From contig JAPFBL010000558.1 in assembly GCA_026182355.1 (NCBI GenBank), positions 179,563 to 243,562 on the forward strand: a stretch of 64,000 nucleotides of DNA, written 5' to 3'. Below the pieces are notes generated by a model that had not been told where the DNA came from, searched no databases, and saw only the letters and a program-made list of their open reading frames with translations. Below, piece after piece: positions 58,101-60,866 of the stretch. The stretch comes from Hermatobates lingyangjiaoensis (Eukaryota > Arthropoda > Insecta > Hemiptera > Hermatobatidae). Both the position numbers and the translations under genes were made by a program. The first letter of the stretch is position 1, and every line of letters begins with the position of its first letter.

Positions 58101-60866
58101 TTGGAAACGAGAATTCATTAGTATGTTGTAATTGGAAAAATTTCATTTTTATTCTTGGATTTCCGCACGATTATTAACATTTCTATGTATTGTCAGTTCC
58201 ATGCCACATAAATTTAAATAATTAAAATTGTAATCATGCATTTGAGTAAGGGGGTTAAAGTTATTCCTTATCTTAGGGAACACTTGAAAAACCATTATTA
58301 TCCCTACCCTACCACATTGTAAGATTATAATTGTTAATACTACTTAGTATCAAACATATTTCATGTTATAGAGACAATTATACTGTAAAGTAATAATTAC
58401 TTTAAACGATTTTAAAATGAATTAACTTTGAAAAAGACAAAGTTGTCTACATTTTTTATCTGGAAGATCTACGATTAATACTTCTTACTTGACACGTTTG
58501 GCAGTTAGAGGCTTCAAATAGGGACCAGAATAGCTGTGTGACTTTTTATTATTATTATTTGAGGGTGACTATAGCATTGGTTTTAAAAAAAACATTGTAC
58601 TTCCCCCTTCTATACTAAAGTACTCCAGCAGTTAAGTTCAATGCCTCGAAGAAGCTCAGCACTTTTGCTCGGTCTGCGGTAAAAGTTTTTCTATGGTTTT
58701 GTTGAGTGCCCCGAAGCACCTACCTCTGTGCAGCAAAGTTGCTTGACAGTCAGCCAGCAGGTGTAACGGTATTTCTTCCTCTTCTTTGCAAGATCTGCAC
58801 AAACCATCATTGATAATGTCCATTCAGGCTCCCTATGTTTCGTGAGAAAATAACTTCCTTTCTCCTTCTTCGGGTCCTTAGGTTCCATTGTGGGAGGTTG
58901 GCTTCCGTTAGTTAGCGCTTTTGGTCCCTCTGCGCTTTTGAAGGGCGGTCTCCAGACTTACTTCTCCATAGTATCATACAGGAGAAATATCCTGATGCTC
59001 TATCAGTGGTATTCTGTCGACTCCGGCAGAGCCGGTCAGACCCAGCCCCTGGCCACCTTCTCCACCTCTTTTGGTTGTTCCTGCTATAGCAGGTTAACGG
59101 GGTAGCCTCGCGAAGGACAAAAGTAGGAGTTGAGTGCTAGAGGCTATTAGAAACGCATAATCACTCCATTACTACCCCGCTCAGTGACTTATGTGTCAGC
59201 CTTTGATGAATTGGTTTTTCTGGAGTTAAAAAATCACTCTGGTCCTCAATTCACGCGGGAGATTAGGTCACCCCTTGGAGAGGACGAAAATCATCGGTCC
59301 TAATAGATTATATGTTATACGAAAATCCGTGTCGTAACAAAGTATGATACTGTCAATGATCTAACCGTTTATTTTGACTTTCATCTATATTTAATATTTA
59401 TAAATATAGTTCAAGTTTATTTGATATATGATTTTATATTTAATTTTTTCTGTTCCGTTTATAATTTACCAAAAATTAGTGATAGTAAATATGTTTGTTT
59501 ACTACATACGTTAATTTCATTCGTATTTACCATGTATATATATATATATATATATATATAAAGATTTCACATAACCATGTGAAATAACAATCAATGATCA
59601 AACCACAATAAGAAAATGGGAAAACAAGACTAAGATCTTTCAACCGTAACAAGCGGTCTTCGTCAAACTTCGTCAGTTGGGTTTTTGACTCTGACGAAGA
59701 CCACTTGTTACGGTTGAAAGTTCTTAGTCTTGTTTTCCCATTTTCTTATTGTGGTTTGATCATTGATATATATATATATATATAATGAACATATAAATAT
59801 ATTAACACACAATTCGCAGTTAAAAACATGGGAATTTTACTAAGATCTTCAAACTAAAATAACTGATCTTCCTAAGTTATCACTTTTAGTGACGTCGGTT
59901 TAAGAATGTGAAATCTTGTTACATATATATATATATACATAAATACGAGTTCAAAATTCAAGAAGAGTAACACACAAGCTAAGGAAATACACTTACAGAC
60001 TCAAATTTTCGGGTAATCATCAGGAGAAAAGAGAAAGGGAGACCAAACACGTTGTAGACGCAACGGCAAGTAACCGTTGCGTATTTTAATATATATATAT
60101 ATATTTATATATATGTGTATGAGTAGTTGTCTGCCTGCGGAGCTACTCGTTTCTATCTTCCTGATGACGAGGACATCGAGATATAGTAGTGAGTTTCTTT
60201 TCATTTCTGAGTGTTCTTTGTGTCAATATAGTTTATATATATATGTGTGTGTTCAAACCACAATAAGAAACGACAAAATAGTTCATTGTCGTTTTTCTCA
60301 TTTCTTATTGTGGTTTGAACTTTATTGTTATTTTACTTGTTTAATGTGAAATCTTGTTTTGTATATATATATATATATACCATATTATATACTATAATTA
60401 ATAGATAATCACGGTTGAAATGGACCTGAAATTGTCTACAAGAACCATGAGGATCTATAGCTCACTTTTTATAAAAACTGATTTAAAGAAATGTTGAATA
60501 CTGTTTTTTAGTGTTATGGAACATTTATATGTCTAATGTGAGAACAGGTTAATATTTATAACACAAATATTATGCTAGATATTAATTTCAAAAAACATAA
60601 AAAGAAAAAGTAAAGTATAGAAAGGAAGTAATAATTTTTAGGAACATATTACTATTTTTTTTATTAACTAATTCTGGTGATAATAGGGTTATTATGAATA
60701 TGATGAGTGTATATATTTATAACTTACTAAATATAAGGTTTTGCTTGCAGGTAAACACAATGAATCCTTGTTGGTGAATGGTGTTAAAGTGGTTTTCTGC
60801 GAGCCCTAAAATATCAGCTTCAGCTAAGAAAAAACAAAGTGAAATAGGTATTATTTGAACTATCAT
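10319..60866 (-). CDS. Ir75-like: Ionotropic receptor, IR75-type, complete nine-exon gene model
   Basis: Nine minus-strand exons join in phase (intron phases 1,0,0,2,2,1,0,2; all GT-AG) into 593 residues. IRs are ligand-gated cation channels of insect chemosensory neurons; the IR75/IR64a group is associated with acid and amine sensing (family knowledge). Seen here: hydrophobic start (residues 1-15); N-terminal domain without a full amino-terminal LBD; the LESRRNFNGMKL motif typical of IR75-like proteins (about 176-187); S1 from about 205 to 297 with R276 followed at +5/+6 by DF, the spacing of the glutamate-receptor binding arginine; M1 about 315-336; pore loop ending VTQQG (356-360); M3 about 372-396 with YNASVLTGLL in place of the SYTANLAAF motif; S2 from about 403; M4 about 563-583. 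Length is normal for the group. No in-frame stop or frameshift interrupts it. Assignment to IR75 rather than IR64a is from motif memory and needs a tree. Confidence 0.88.
10325..10342 (-). promoter_or_regulatory. AATAAA hexamers overlapping the last IR codons
   Basis: Two AATAAA hexamers (10342-10337 and 10330-10325) lie inside the final codons of exon 9, the second four bases before the stop codon. No AATAAA is seen on this strand in the next 110 bases. If used, the transcript would have almost no 3' UTR. Confidence 0.3.
11126..11412 (-). CDS. Ir75-like: IR gene exon 8 (S2 lobe)
   Basis: Residues 429-523 plus two bases. Acceptor TTTTCCAG. The donor GTAACG falls inside what would otherwise be AAG-TAA, so the exon runs into an intronic stop. 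Contains YYSIEEGMAVVQTGQYAML followed by the DEPPVFKVV segment and VPPVRISLSFAKKSPYTEMF, the conserved S2 end (SPY-x-x-x-F). Confidence 0.94.
11413..15240. other. Intron 7, 5'-distal part: no gene seen
   Basis: AT-rich intron. Contains a diverged SINE body (14000-14150) and a 50-base R1 end fragment (14287-14335). No exon-like open frame with splice sites on either strand. Confidence 0.5.
14000..14150 (+). repeat. SINE body fragment, diverged
   Basis: CGGAAGGACCTACAGCTTTC, TCGAGACTGTACAG and TTGAGTAAGGTAAAATTTAG follow the SINE body in order. Confidence 0.4.
15249..15285 (-). ncRNA. Hammerhead-like motif, divergent relative of the AGAUCU family
   Basis: Core CTGAAGA; one unpaired G; helix II GACCA/TGGTC, five perfect pairs around TTTTT; then GAAAAACTTA. 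The downstream sequence (CCCATTTCTTACTGTG) matches the AGAUCU family tail, but helix II has wholly different bases with pairing kept. Helix III (AAACTT) is one change from the palindrome AAGCTT. Confidence 0.5.
16228..16345. repeat. AGAUCU-family palindrome with the ribozyme deleted
   Basis: Near-perfect arms (tail sequence ending in AATGATCAAACCACAATAAG and its complement) flank only AGATCTTAGTCTTG. The hammerhead core and helix II of both copies are gone. Terminal hairpin at 16318-16340. Confidence 0.65.
17884..18802 (-). repeat. R1 interspersed repeat, 5' truncated
   Basis: Minus-strand 3' half starting TCTGGAGTGGCCTGCATTCA, in tandem with the next copy in the same orientation. Confidence 0.7.
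18803..20818 (-). repeat. R1 interspersed repeat, near full length
   Basis: Minus-strand copy from AGGAGTGGCCTACACTCAAC (3' end) to the 5' end near GATCGAATTTTTTCAGTATC. Contains about 300 bases of divergent sequence compared with other copies. Directly abuts another partial copy. Confidence 0.7.
22130..22450. other. GC-richer segment, unidentified repeat
   Basis: About 310 bases with balanced composition (GGTGGGTTGGCAGGTAGCGG at the left, GCCATCTGACCTAAC at the right) inside AT-rich intron 7. No ORF of note. Confidence 0.3.
24533..24600 (-). repeat. SINE 3' end fragment
   Basis: Minus strand: CGGCCTATGAGTGCTC to AACCTAACCTAACG, matching the last 60 bases of the copy at 47471. Confidence 0.55.
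25010..25136 (-). repeat. SINE 3' half fragment
   Basis: Minus strand body from CACCTGAGTTAGGTAAAC to a degenerate tail CTACCTAATC. Confidence 0.5.
25338..25395. repeat. (CA)n microsatellite
   Basis: CACACA run with a few interruptions, beside the SINE at 25408. Confidence 0.93.
25408..25719 (-). repeat. tRNA-derived SINE
   Basis: Minus strand: GGGGCCAGGATAGCCCAGTG (A box) and GGGTTCGATACCCAG (B box). The 3' end meets a (CA)n microsatellite (25338-25395). Confidence 0.7.
26190..26395 (-). CDS. Ir75-like: IR gene exon 7 (M3, start of S2)
   Basis: Gly360 (split) to residue 428. Acceptor TTGCGCAG, donor GTAAGT. SRLALLILNIFSFFCLTYYNASVLTGLL is M3 with the channel gate region. PTPSTIKNLDQLYDSDFKL is the standard entry into S2 (hinge, then the loop that follows Asp-Ser). 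No interruption. Confidence 0.94.
26560..27450. other. Intron 6 segment with moderate GC, possible decayed retroelement
   Basis: Several short ORFs on both strands, none recognised. Composition differs from neighbouring intron. Nothing supports a gene. Confidence 0.3.
27771..29397 (+). repeat. R1 interspersed repeat, full-length reference copy
   Basis: Begins TTTTACTTTACTATAAGTAA, has a GTGTGTGGGTGGGTGGGTG tract near 27890-27920, ends TATAGTAAAGTTGAGTGTAG and GCCACCTCAG plus T-run. 1.63 kb, noncoding in all frames. Confidence 0.75.
30427..30635 (-). CDS. Ir75-like: IR gene exon 6 (M1 and pore loop)
   Basis: Residues 291-359. The acceptor CACAG at 30636 was chosen over an upstream CAG because the upstream choice gives a stop after four codons. 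MMFIFLQP is the end of S1, VWFSMGAVVLISSIVALILAHF is M1, and VFDVMIGIVTQQ is the pore helix and selectivity loop. Donor GTAAGT. The QQG of glutamate receptors is preserved across the junction to exon 7. Confidence 0.94.
31209..31245 (+). ncRNA. Hammerhead-like motif, AUAU family
   Basis: Core CTGATGA (31213-31219); helix II weak; TAA for GAA; helix III ATAT (palindrome); H17 = A; downstream GAAGTGAG. Helix I partly paired (CTC with GAAG). Confidence 0.42.
31310..31780 (-). mobile_element. Inverted, internally deleted copy of the same Penelope-like element
   Basis: Minus-strand copy of the element to its right. The endonuclease reading frame is present from KQHKYSIRRE to the GNFNQPS end. About 100 bases coding for the GIY and YIG motifs are deleted at an AT-rich microhomology (AATAA). 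It therefore lacks the catalytic Tyr and Arg. Its 3' UTR keeps a hammerhead motif (31378-31415). It is 5'-to-5' with the right-hand copy. Confidence 0.82.
31378..31415 (-). ncRNA. Hammerhead ribozyme motif, AGGCCU family
   Basis: Helix I TGCTCT/AGAGCA (6 bp) brackets core CTGACGA, one unpaired T, a very short helix II (GT/AC with GTTA loop), GAA, palindromic helix III AGGCCT and H17 = T. All core bases are intact. Helix III can only form between two copies, as in the minimal Penelope hammerheads. Confidence 0.68.
31769..32200 (+). CDS. GIY-YIG endonuclease domain of a Penelope-like element
   Basis: 143 codons ending TAA; the Met is probably internal to a longer lost ORF. The GIY motif is degenerate (C16-V17-Y18) and YIG is intact at 29-31. 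R40 and E89 are at the expected catalytic positions. C22-x2-C25 with H60 and H66 forms the Cys-Cys-His-His set seen in Penelope endonucleases. In these elements the domain nicks target DNA for reverse transcription. No RT fragment is fused or adjacent, so this copy cannot move by itself. Confidence 0.88.
   Translation: MTTIIVNNKPKRKDCCVYRIPCTDCEMSYIGQTSKGLLTRIKQHKYSIRREDEKSALFIHIRDSNHVINWNEANELIYVSSERRRNIVESALIKNFYEKLMNNSLGLYKLDEVLVNGIIKQMKTSSLNTFRVAINSGNFNQPS
31781..32312 (+). mobile_element. Penelope-like element 3' part with GIY-YIG endonuclease
   Basis: Truncated retroelement: only the endonuclease end and 3' UTR remain; the reverse transcriptase is absent. The 3' UTR contains a hammerhead motif (32230-32267). 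The right edge is a short palindrome (32300-32330) joining it tail-to-tail with a third partial copy. The left edge is a palindrome (about 31755-31795) joining it head-to-head with an inverted copy. Confidence 0.88.
32230..32267 (+). ncRNA. Hammerhead ribozyme motif, AGGCCU family
   Basis: Same structure as the copy at 31378, 30 bases after the stop codon of the GIY-YIG ORF. Core CTGACGA at 32236-32242; GAAAGGCCTT at 32252-32261; helix I 32230-32235 with 32262-32267, six perfect pairs. Confidence 0.72.
32318..32486 (-). mobile_element. Third partial copy of the Penelope-like element (3' end only)
   Basis: Minus-strand copy containing the last codons of the endonuclease, the 3' UTR and the hammerhead motif. 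It is cut off at an (AT)n run starting at about 32487. It is tail-to-tail with the 31781-32312 copy through a palindrome built on TAATCCATATATATATGG. Confidence 0.82.
32375..32412 (-). ncRNA. Hammerhead ribozyme motif, AGGCCU family
   Basis: Third copy; core, palindromic helix III and six-pair helix I are all intact. Confidence 0.68.
32487..32530. repeat. (AT)n microsatellite ending the Penelope cluster
   Basis: Begins exactly where the third Penelope copy is cut off. Confidence 0.93.
32625..32663 (-). ncRNA. Hammerhead-related structured motif, variant core
   Basis: Same layout as 7618; helix II GGTTTT/AAAACC perfect six pairs, AAAT loop; GGAACGTC in place of GAAACGTC. Confidence 0.47.
34640..35320. 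other. GC-richer island of unknown origin
   Basis: About 680 bases clearly less AT-rich than the neighbours, with no long ORF and no tRNA or rRNA signature I can place. Contains TATACCTGTATAGG-type short palindromes and CGGAGGGGGACGACCG near the right end. Probably the untranslated end of a retroelement; not identified. Confidence 0.35.
36541..36665 (+). repeat. Repeat shared in inverse orientation with 41865-41995
   Basis: Blocks such as GCAGCTTCT, CGAGCTGGTGGCCTC, GGGAGATTTTCCGATCTTGC match the complement of 41900-42005. Both lie near (AT)n or other Penelope-type remnants. Confidence 0.5.
36678..36730. repeat. Compound (CA)n(AT)n microsatellite
   Basis: CACACA tract followed by ATATAT tract. 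Confidence 0.93.
36760..36850. repeat. Perfect inverted repeat between two microsatellites
   Basis: Arms of about 40 bases (CACCAAATTTAGCTGATACC region and complement) around GTGTCTCT. Flanked by (AT)n at 36703-36730 and 36891-36920. Another head-to-head copy pair, with no hammerhead core that I can see. Confidence 0.65.
36921..36956 (+). ncRNA. Hammerhead-related structured motif, variant core, truncated 5' side
   Basis: AAAAAAGATTTTGAATAACATCGAAACGTCGGG, starting at the end of an (AT)n run. Helix II is partly paired. Confidence 0.4.
37090..37130 (-). ncRNA. Hammerhead-related structured motif, variant core
   Basis: Inverted copy of the 36921 unit; GAAACGTCGGC intact, helix II partly paired (ATTTT with ACAT). 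Confidence 0.4.
37495..37533 (+). ncRNA. Hammerhead-related structured motif, variant core
   Basis: CCTTTGAAAAA, then helix II GATTTT/AGAATC (six pairs including one G-T), GAAACGTC, GGC. Compared with GGTTTT/AAAACC at 7618 and 32625, the second pair of helix II has changed from G-C to A-T on both strands. Confidence 0.48.
37660..37895 (+). repeat. AAUU-family repeat unit next to (AT)n
   Basis: Shares its whole length with an inverted copy at 59940-60078: GTTGCGTCTACAACG, hammerhead, TTACTCTTCTT, GAACTCGTGTAT. Starts beside (AT)n (37634-37660) and ends beside another (37898-37917). Confidence 0.6.
37788..37818 (+). ncRNA. Hammerhead-like motif, AAUU family
   Basis: Core CTGAAGA (37790-37796 approx.), one unpaired C, helix II GG/CC, GAA, helix III AATT (palindrome), H17 = T, then GAGC. 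Helix I 5' strand is mutated (TATC). Confidence 0.5.
38104..38143 (-). ncRNA. Hammerhead ribozyme motif, ACGU family (intact core)
   Basis: Core CTGAAGA; one unpaired T; helix II GGTC/GACC with AAAGT loop; GAA; helix III ACGT (palindrome); H17 = T. Helix I is short (TCC/GGA then a mismatch). It forms an inverted pair with the truncated copy at 38249. Confidence 0.68.
38249..38273 (+). ncRNA. Truncated hammerhead, ACGU family
   Basis: Core CTGAAGA and helix II GGTC/GACC are present, but the copy breaks before GAA and continues into AACAATAATTA. Confidence 0.5.
38351..38391 (+). ncRNA. Hammerhead ribozyme motif, ACGU family
   Basis: Core at 38356-38362, helix II GGTC/GACC, GAAACGTT at 38377-38384, downstream GGAATA. 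Helix I partner reads AATCG rather than AATCC, so helix I is weaker than at 38104. Confidence 0.64.
38771..38835 (+). repeat. SINE tRNA head only
   Basis: GGGCCAGGGTAGTCCAGTGG, then GACCCGAGGTTCCAATG at the B box. The body is absent. Confidence 0.55.
39976..40165. repeat. Inverted repeat enclosing the ACGCGU hammerhead
   Basis: Outer arms (GGGTAAAAAGTTAATGAAATG and CCACATATAAAAATTTAA, with complements at 40115-40162) flank an unpaired middle that holds the hammerhead on one side only. Not a simple head-to-head copy pair. Confidence 0.65.
40066..40105 (+). ncRNA. Hammerhead ribozyme motif, ACGCGU family
   Basis: Core CTGAGGA (40068-40074); one unpaired A; helix II GAACAC/GTGTTT, six pairs around TAC; GAA; helix III ACGCGT, a six-base palindrome; H17 = T. 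Helix I is not contiguous: the downstream GTTTATA pairs with TATAAAC at 40021-40027, about 40 bases upstream of the core. Confidence 0.55.
40361..40615 (+). repeat. tRNA-derived SINE
   Basis: GGGACCAAGATAGCACAGTG head, a B box of TTCCAGGTTTGAATTTTAC, body with GGACGTTAAGTCATTGGTTC, ending about GAGTCATGACTG. Confidence 0.65.
41037..41207 (-). CDS. Ir75-like: IR gene exon 5 (S1 ligand-binding lobe)
   Basis: Residues 234-289 with split codons at each end (Ser233, Arg290). Acceptor CTGCAG, donor GTATAT. Contains VNNWGRQDSNAQWSGLIGVLQRGEAE then MRKDRMMAVDF: the WSG-x-IG-x-L turn and the Arg (R276) plus DF that align with the agonist-binding arginine of ionotropic glutamate receptors. Many IRs lose this Arg; here it is kept. 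Confidence 0.94.
41290..41332 (-). ncRNA. Hammerhead-like motif, AGAUCU family, helix III mutated
   Basis: Core, helix I (GACT/AGTC) and helix II are intact. Helix III reads AGTTCT, so the six-base palindrome is broken. Paired 5'-to-5' with 41343. Confidence 0.52.
41343..41385 (+). ncRNA. Hammerhead-like motif, AGAUCU family, helix II mutated
   Basis: Core CTGACGA and GAAAGATCTTAGTC are intact; helix II (GATCG with CAGTA) no longer pairs well and the helix I 5' strand is CTCAT. Confidence 0.45.
42127..42160 (-). ncRNA. Decayed hammerhead, AGAUCU family
   Basis: Helix I 5' strand and core CTGACGA survive; GAAA is CAAA and helix III is lost. Confidence 0.35.
42180..44640. other. Intron 4: no gene seen
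   Basis: AT-rich, stop-rich. A GC-richer patch at 44350-44560 has no open frame of interest. Confidence 0.45.
44649..44782 (-). CDS. Ir75-like: IR gene exon 4 (start of S1 lobe)
   Basis: Residues 189-232 plus two bases of Ser233. Acceptor CTTTTTTAG, donor GTAAGT. It encodes VFDVPIDENF then RFTVPWLIEIGLIFNMS, the helix that precedes the conserved WG of S1. Phase fits exons 3 and 5. Too short to stand out by ORF length, but splice sites and homology pattern agree. Confidence 0.9.
46390..46428 (+). ncRNA. Hammerhead-like motif, ACGU-type, helix III ACUU
   Basis: Core CTGAAGA (46394-46400); one unpaired T; helix II GGTCG/CGACC with AATA loop, five perfect pairs; GAA; helix III ACTT (one change from ACGT); H17 = C. 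An inverted 3' fragment of the same unit lies at 46199-46275. Confidence 0.55.
47471..47776 (+). repeat. tRNA-derived SINE, full length
   Basis: GGGGGCCAGGCTAGCTTAG head, GTCCTGGGTTTATTACCCAC at the B box, full body, and a 3' end CTGCAACCTAACCTAACTCC. About 305 bases. Confidence 0.72.
48435..48477 (-). ncRNA. Hammerhead ribozyme motif, AGAUCU family (intact)
   Basis: Helix I GACT/AGTC; core CTGACGA; one unpaired A; helix II GACCG/CGGTT with a seven-base loop; GAA; helix III AGATCT, a perfect six-base palindrome; H17 = T. Every element needed for a dimeric type-I hammerhead is present. It lies in an inverted pair with the copy at 48497. Confidence 0.72.
48497..48539 (+). ncRNA. Hammerhead ribozyme motif, AGAUCU family
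   Basis: As the 48435 copy but one substitution in helix II (GGTT to GGAT). Core, helix I and palindromic helix III are intact. It points away from its partner, 5' ends facing. Confidence 0.66.
48679..48721 (-). ncRNA. Hammerhead ribozyme motif, AGAUCU family (intact)
   Basis: Core, helices I, II and palindromic III identical to the 48435 copy. No inverted partner; the sequence after the shared head (48735 on) is unrelated. Confidence 0.68.
49186..49228 (-). ncRNA. Hammerhead-like motif, AGAUCU family, helix II damaged
   Basis: Core CTGACGA, helix I and AGATCT helix III are intact, but the 3' strand of helix II is changed (CGGTT to CAAAT). The AGAGTC helix I strand is duplicated. Paired with 49269. 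Confidence 0.5.
49269..49310 (+). ncRNA. Decayed hammerhead, AGAUCU family
   Basis: Helix I 5' strand, core and helix II are intact, but GAAAGATCTT has become AAAACATCTT, losing G12 and the helix III palindrome. Confidence 0.45.
49866..51432 (+). repeat. R1 interspersed repeat
   Basis: Starts TTTTTTACTTTACTATAAG, lacks the GTGGG tract region, then follows the reference copy to CCACTCCAG and T-run. Confidence 0.75.
52539..52581 (-). ncRNA. Decayed hammerhead, AGAUCU family
   Basis: Helices I, II and AGATCT helix III are intact but the core is CTTAAGT in place of CTGACGA, so catalysis should be lost. Paired with 52625. Confidence 0.42.
52625..52663 (+). ncRNA. Decayed hammerhead, AGAUCU family
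   Basis: Helix II (ACCGC/GCGGT) is well paired and GAAAGAT remains, but the core is CATGTCGA and helix III is incomplete. Confidence 0.35.
53030..53261 (+). repeat. R1 repeat, 5' part, interrupted
   Basis: Matches the reference copy from its start to GGGCCCCATA, where a LINE-like sequence takes over. The 3' part resumes at about 54604. Confidence 0.7.
53262..54603. mobile_element. LINE-like 5' end arranged as a large palindrome
   Basis: Two nearly identical 640-base arms (53319-53957 and 53958-54596) in opposite orientation. Each arm reads outward: a short tandem repeat of about 14 bases (GGTACATCCACA type, 53890-54015), a GC-richer leader with a C/G run, then an ATG (53423 minus; 54492 plus) opening a frame MSGKSPKADQKSTFSRNEE. 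The left arm has a TAG at the 20th codon where the right has CAG. On the left the frame continues past the palindrome (SPTKSANPRPRGADGKY) to 53262. It resembles the 5' UTR and ORF1 start of a non-LTR retrotransposon; a fold-back DNA transposon is the alternative. Confidence 0.65.
54604..55142 (+). repeat. R1 repeat, 3' part
   Basis: Resumes with AGACCAAAATCGTAAAAG and runs to GAGTGTAGGCCACTCCAG. About 0.8 kb of R1 is missing between the two parts, so the insertion came with a deletion. Confidence 0.7.
55247..55519 (-). CDS. Ir75-like: IR gene exon 3 (N-terminal domain, RRNF-G motif)
   Basis: Residues 98-188, 91 whole codons, phase 0 at both ends. Acceptor TTTAAAG, donor GTAAGA. It contains FYGTYNWLLVGG near its start and LESRRNFNGMKLQTAAV at its end; the latter leads into the S1 lobe in IR75-like receptors. 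The whole exon is open although the flanking DNA is stop-rich. Confidence 0.93.
55520..57615. other. Intron 2: no gene seen
   Basis: AT-rich; contains a G-run (about 56567-56577) and a short (AT)n at 56756-56774. No recognised element. Confidence 0.5.
57616..57767 (-). CDS. Ir75-like: IR gene exon 2
   Basis: Residues 48-97, with residue 47 (Ser) split across intron 1. Acceptor TTACAG ends at 57768 and the donor after AAG is GTAGAA, a weak 5' splice site. It reads through 50 codons without a stop. The segment LQLAIAADLRCIEGSNLLKK matches the strand-Asp-x-x-Cys pattern of the IR75 N-terminal region. Confidence 0.82.
58640..58838 (-). pseudogene. LINE reverse transcriptase C-terminal remnant
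   Basis: Minus-strand frame reading DGLCRSCKEEEEIPLHLLADCQATLLHRGRCFGALNKTIEKLLPQTEQKC then stop. C-x2-C...E-x-HLL-x2-C is the zinc-knuckle-like end of many insect LINE ORF2 proteins. No RT core is seen upstream, so this is a fragment. Confidence 0.6.
58839..59165 (-). repeat. LINE-associated repeat, second copy
   Basis: 58971-59163 matches 1-372 of this window in part (TAGTATCATACA at one end, GAAACGCATAATCA at the other, TATAGCAGGTTAACGGGGTA between). It continues into the LINE remnant at 58640-58838. Confidence 0.6.
59628..59676 (-). ncRNA. Hammerhead-like motif, AGAUCU family, rearranged 5' strand
   Basis: Helix II, GAA and AGATCT helix III are intact. The 5' side carries a short duplication around the core (TCGTCAAACTTCGTCAG on the plus strand), which separates helix I from the core. 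Confidence 0.42.
59687..59729 (+). ncRNA. Hammerhead-like motif, AGAUCU family
   Basis: Helix I GACT/AGTC and core are intact; helix II is ACCAC/CGGTT (weaker); helix III is AGTTCT, not palindromic. Confidence 0.48.
59940..60110 (-). repeat. AAUU-family repeat unit
   Basis: Minus-strand copy of the unit at 37660-37895, ending in a short (AT)n at about 60090. Hammerhead remnant at 60000-60027. Confidence 0.6.
60000..60027 (-). ncRNA. Hammerhead-like motif, AAUU family, helix II deleted
   Basis: Helix I CTC/GAG, core CTGATGA, GAAAATTT all intact, but only six bases (TTACCC) remain between core and GAA, so helix II is lost. Confidence 0.45.
60157..60189 (+). ncRNA. Hammerhead-like motif, AUAU family
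   Basis: Core CTGATGA (60161-60167), one unpaired C, helix II GA/TC, GAG for GAA, helix III ATAT, H17 = A. Helix I CTTC pairs imperfectly with GTAG. Comparison with 31209 gives a consensus CTTC/GAAG helix I and GAA. Confidence 0.45.
60245..60382. repeat. AGAUCU-family palindrome with the ribozyme deleted, second example
   Basis: Arms TTCAAACCACAATAAGAAA and complement around a short centre; right arm ends in a degenerate hairpin and (AT)n at 60362-60380. Confidence 0.6.
60728..60866 (-). CDS. Ir75-like: IR gene exon 1 (start codon, signal peptide)
   Basis: Residues 1-46 plus one base. The ATG at 60866-60864 opens a hydrophobic leader (MIVQIIPISLCFFLAEA) and the exon ends at a GTAAGT-like donor (60727). 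An in-frame stop lies 13 codons upstream at 60905-60903, so no longer start exists within this exon. The body ends HQQGFIVFTCKQNLIF, the beta-strand-then-Cys pattern seen near IR75 N termini. The leader lacks a basic n-region, so a further upstream leader exon cannot be excluded; a possible splice acceptor (TTCTTAG, about 60824) lies inside the exon. Confidence 0.72.

Larger units (their letters stand above)
59535..59785. repeat. AGAUCU-family inverted pair flanked on both sides by (AT)n
   Basis: Arms run outward from the centre (about 59682). The left arm keeps the terminal hairpin (about 59566-59586); both outer ends abut (AT)n at 59535-59560 and 59766-59784. Confidence 0.72.
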
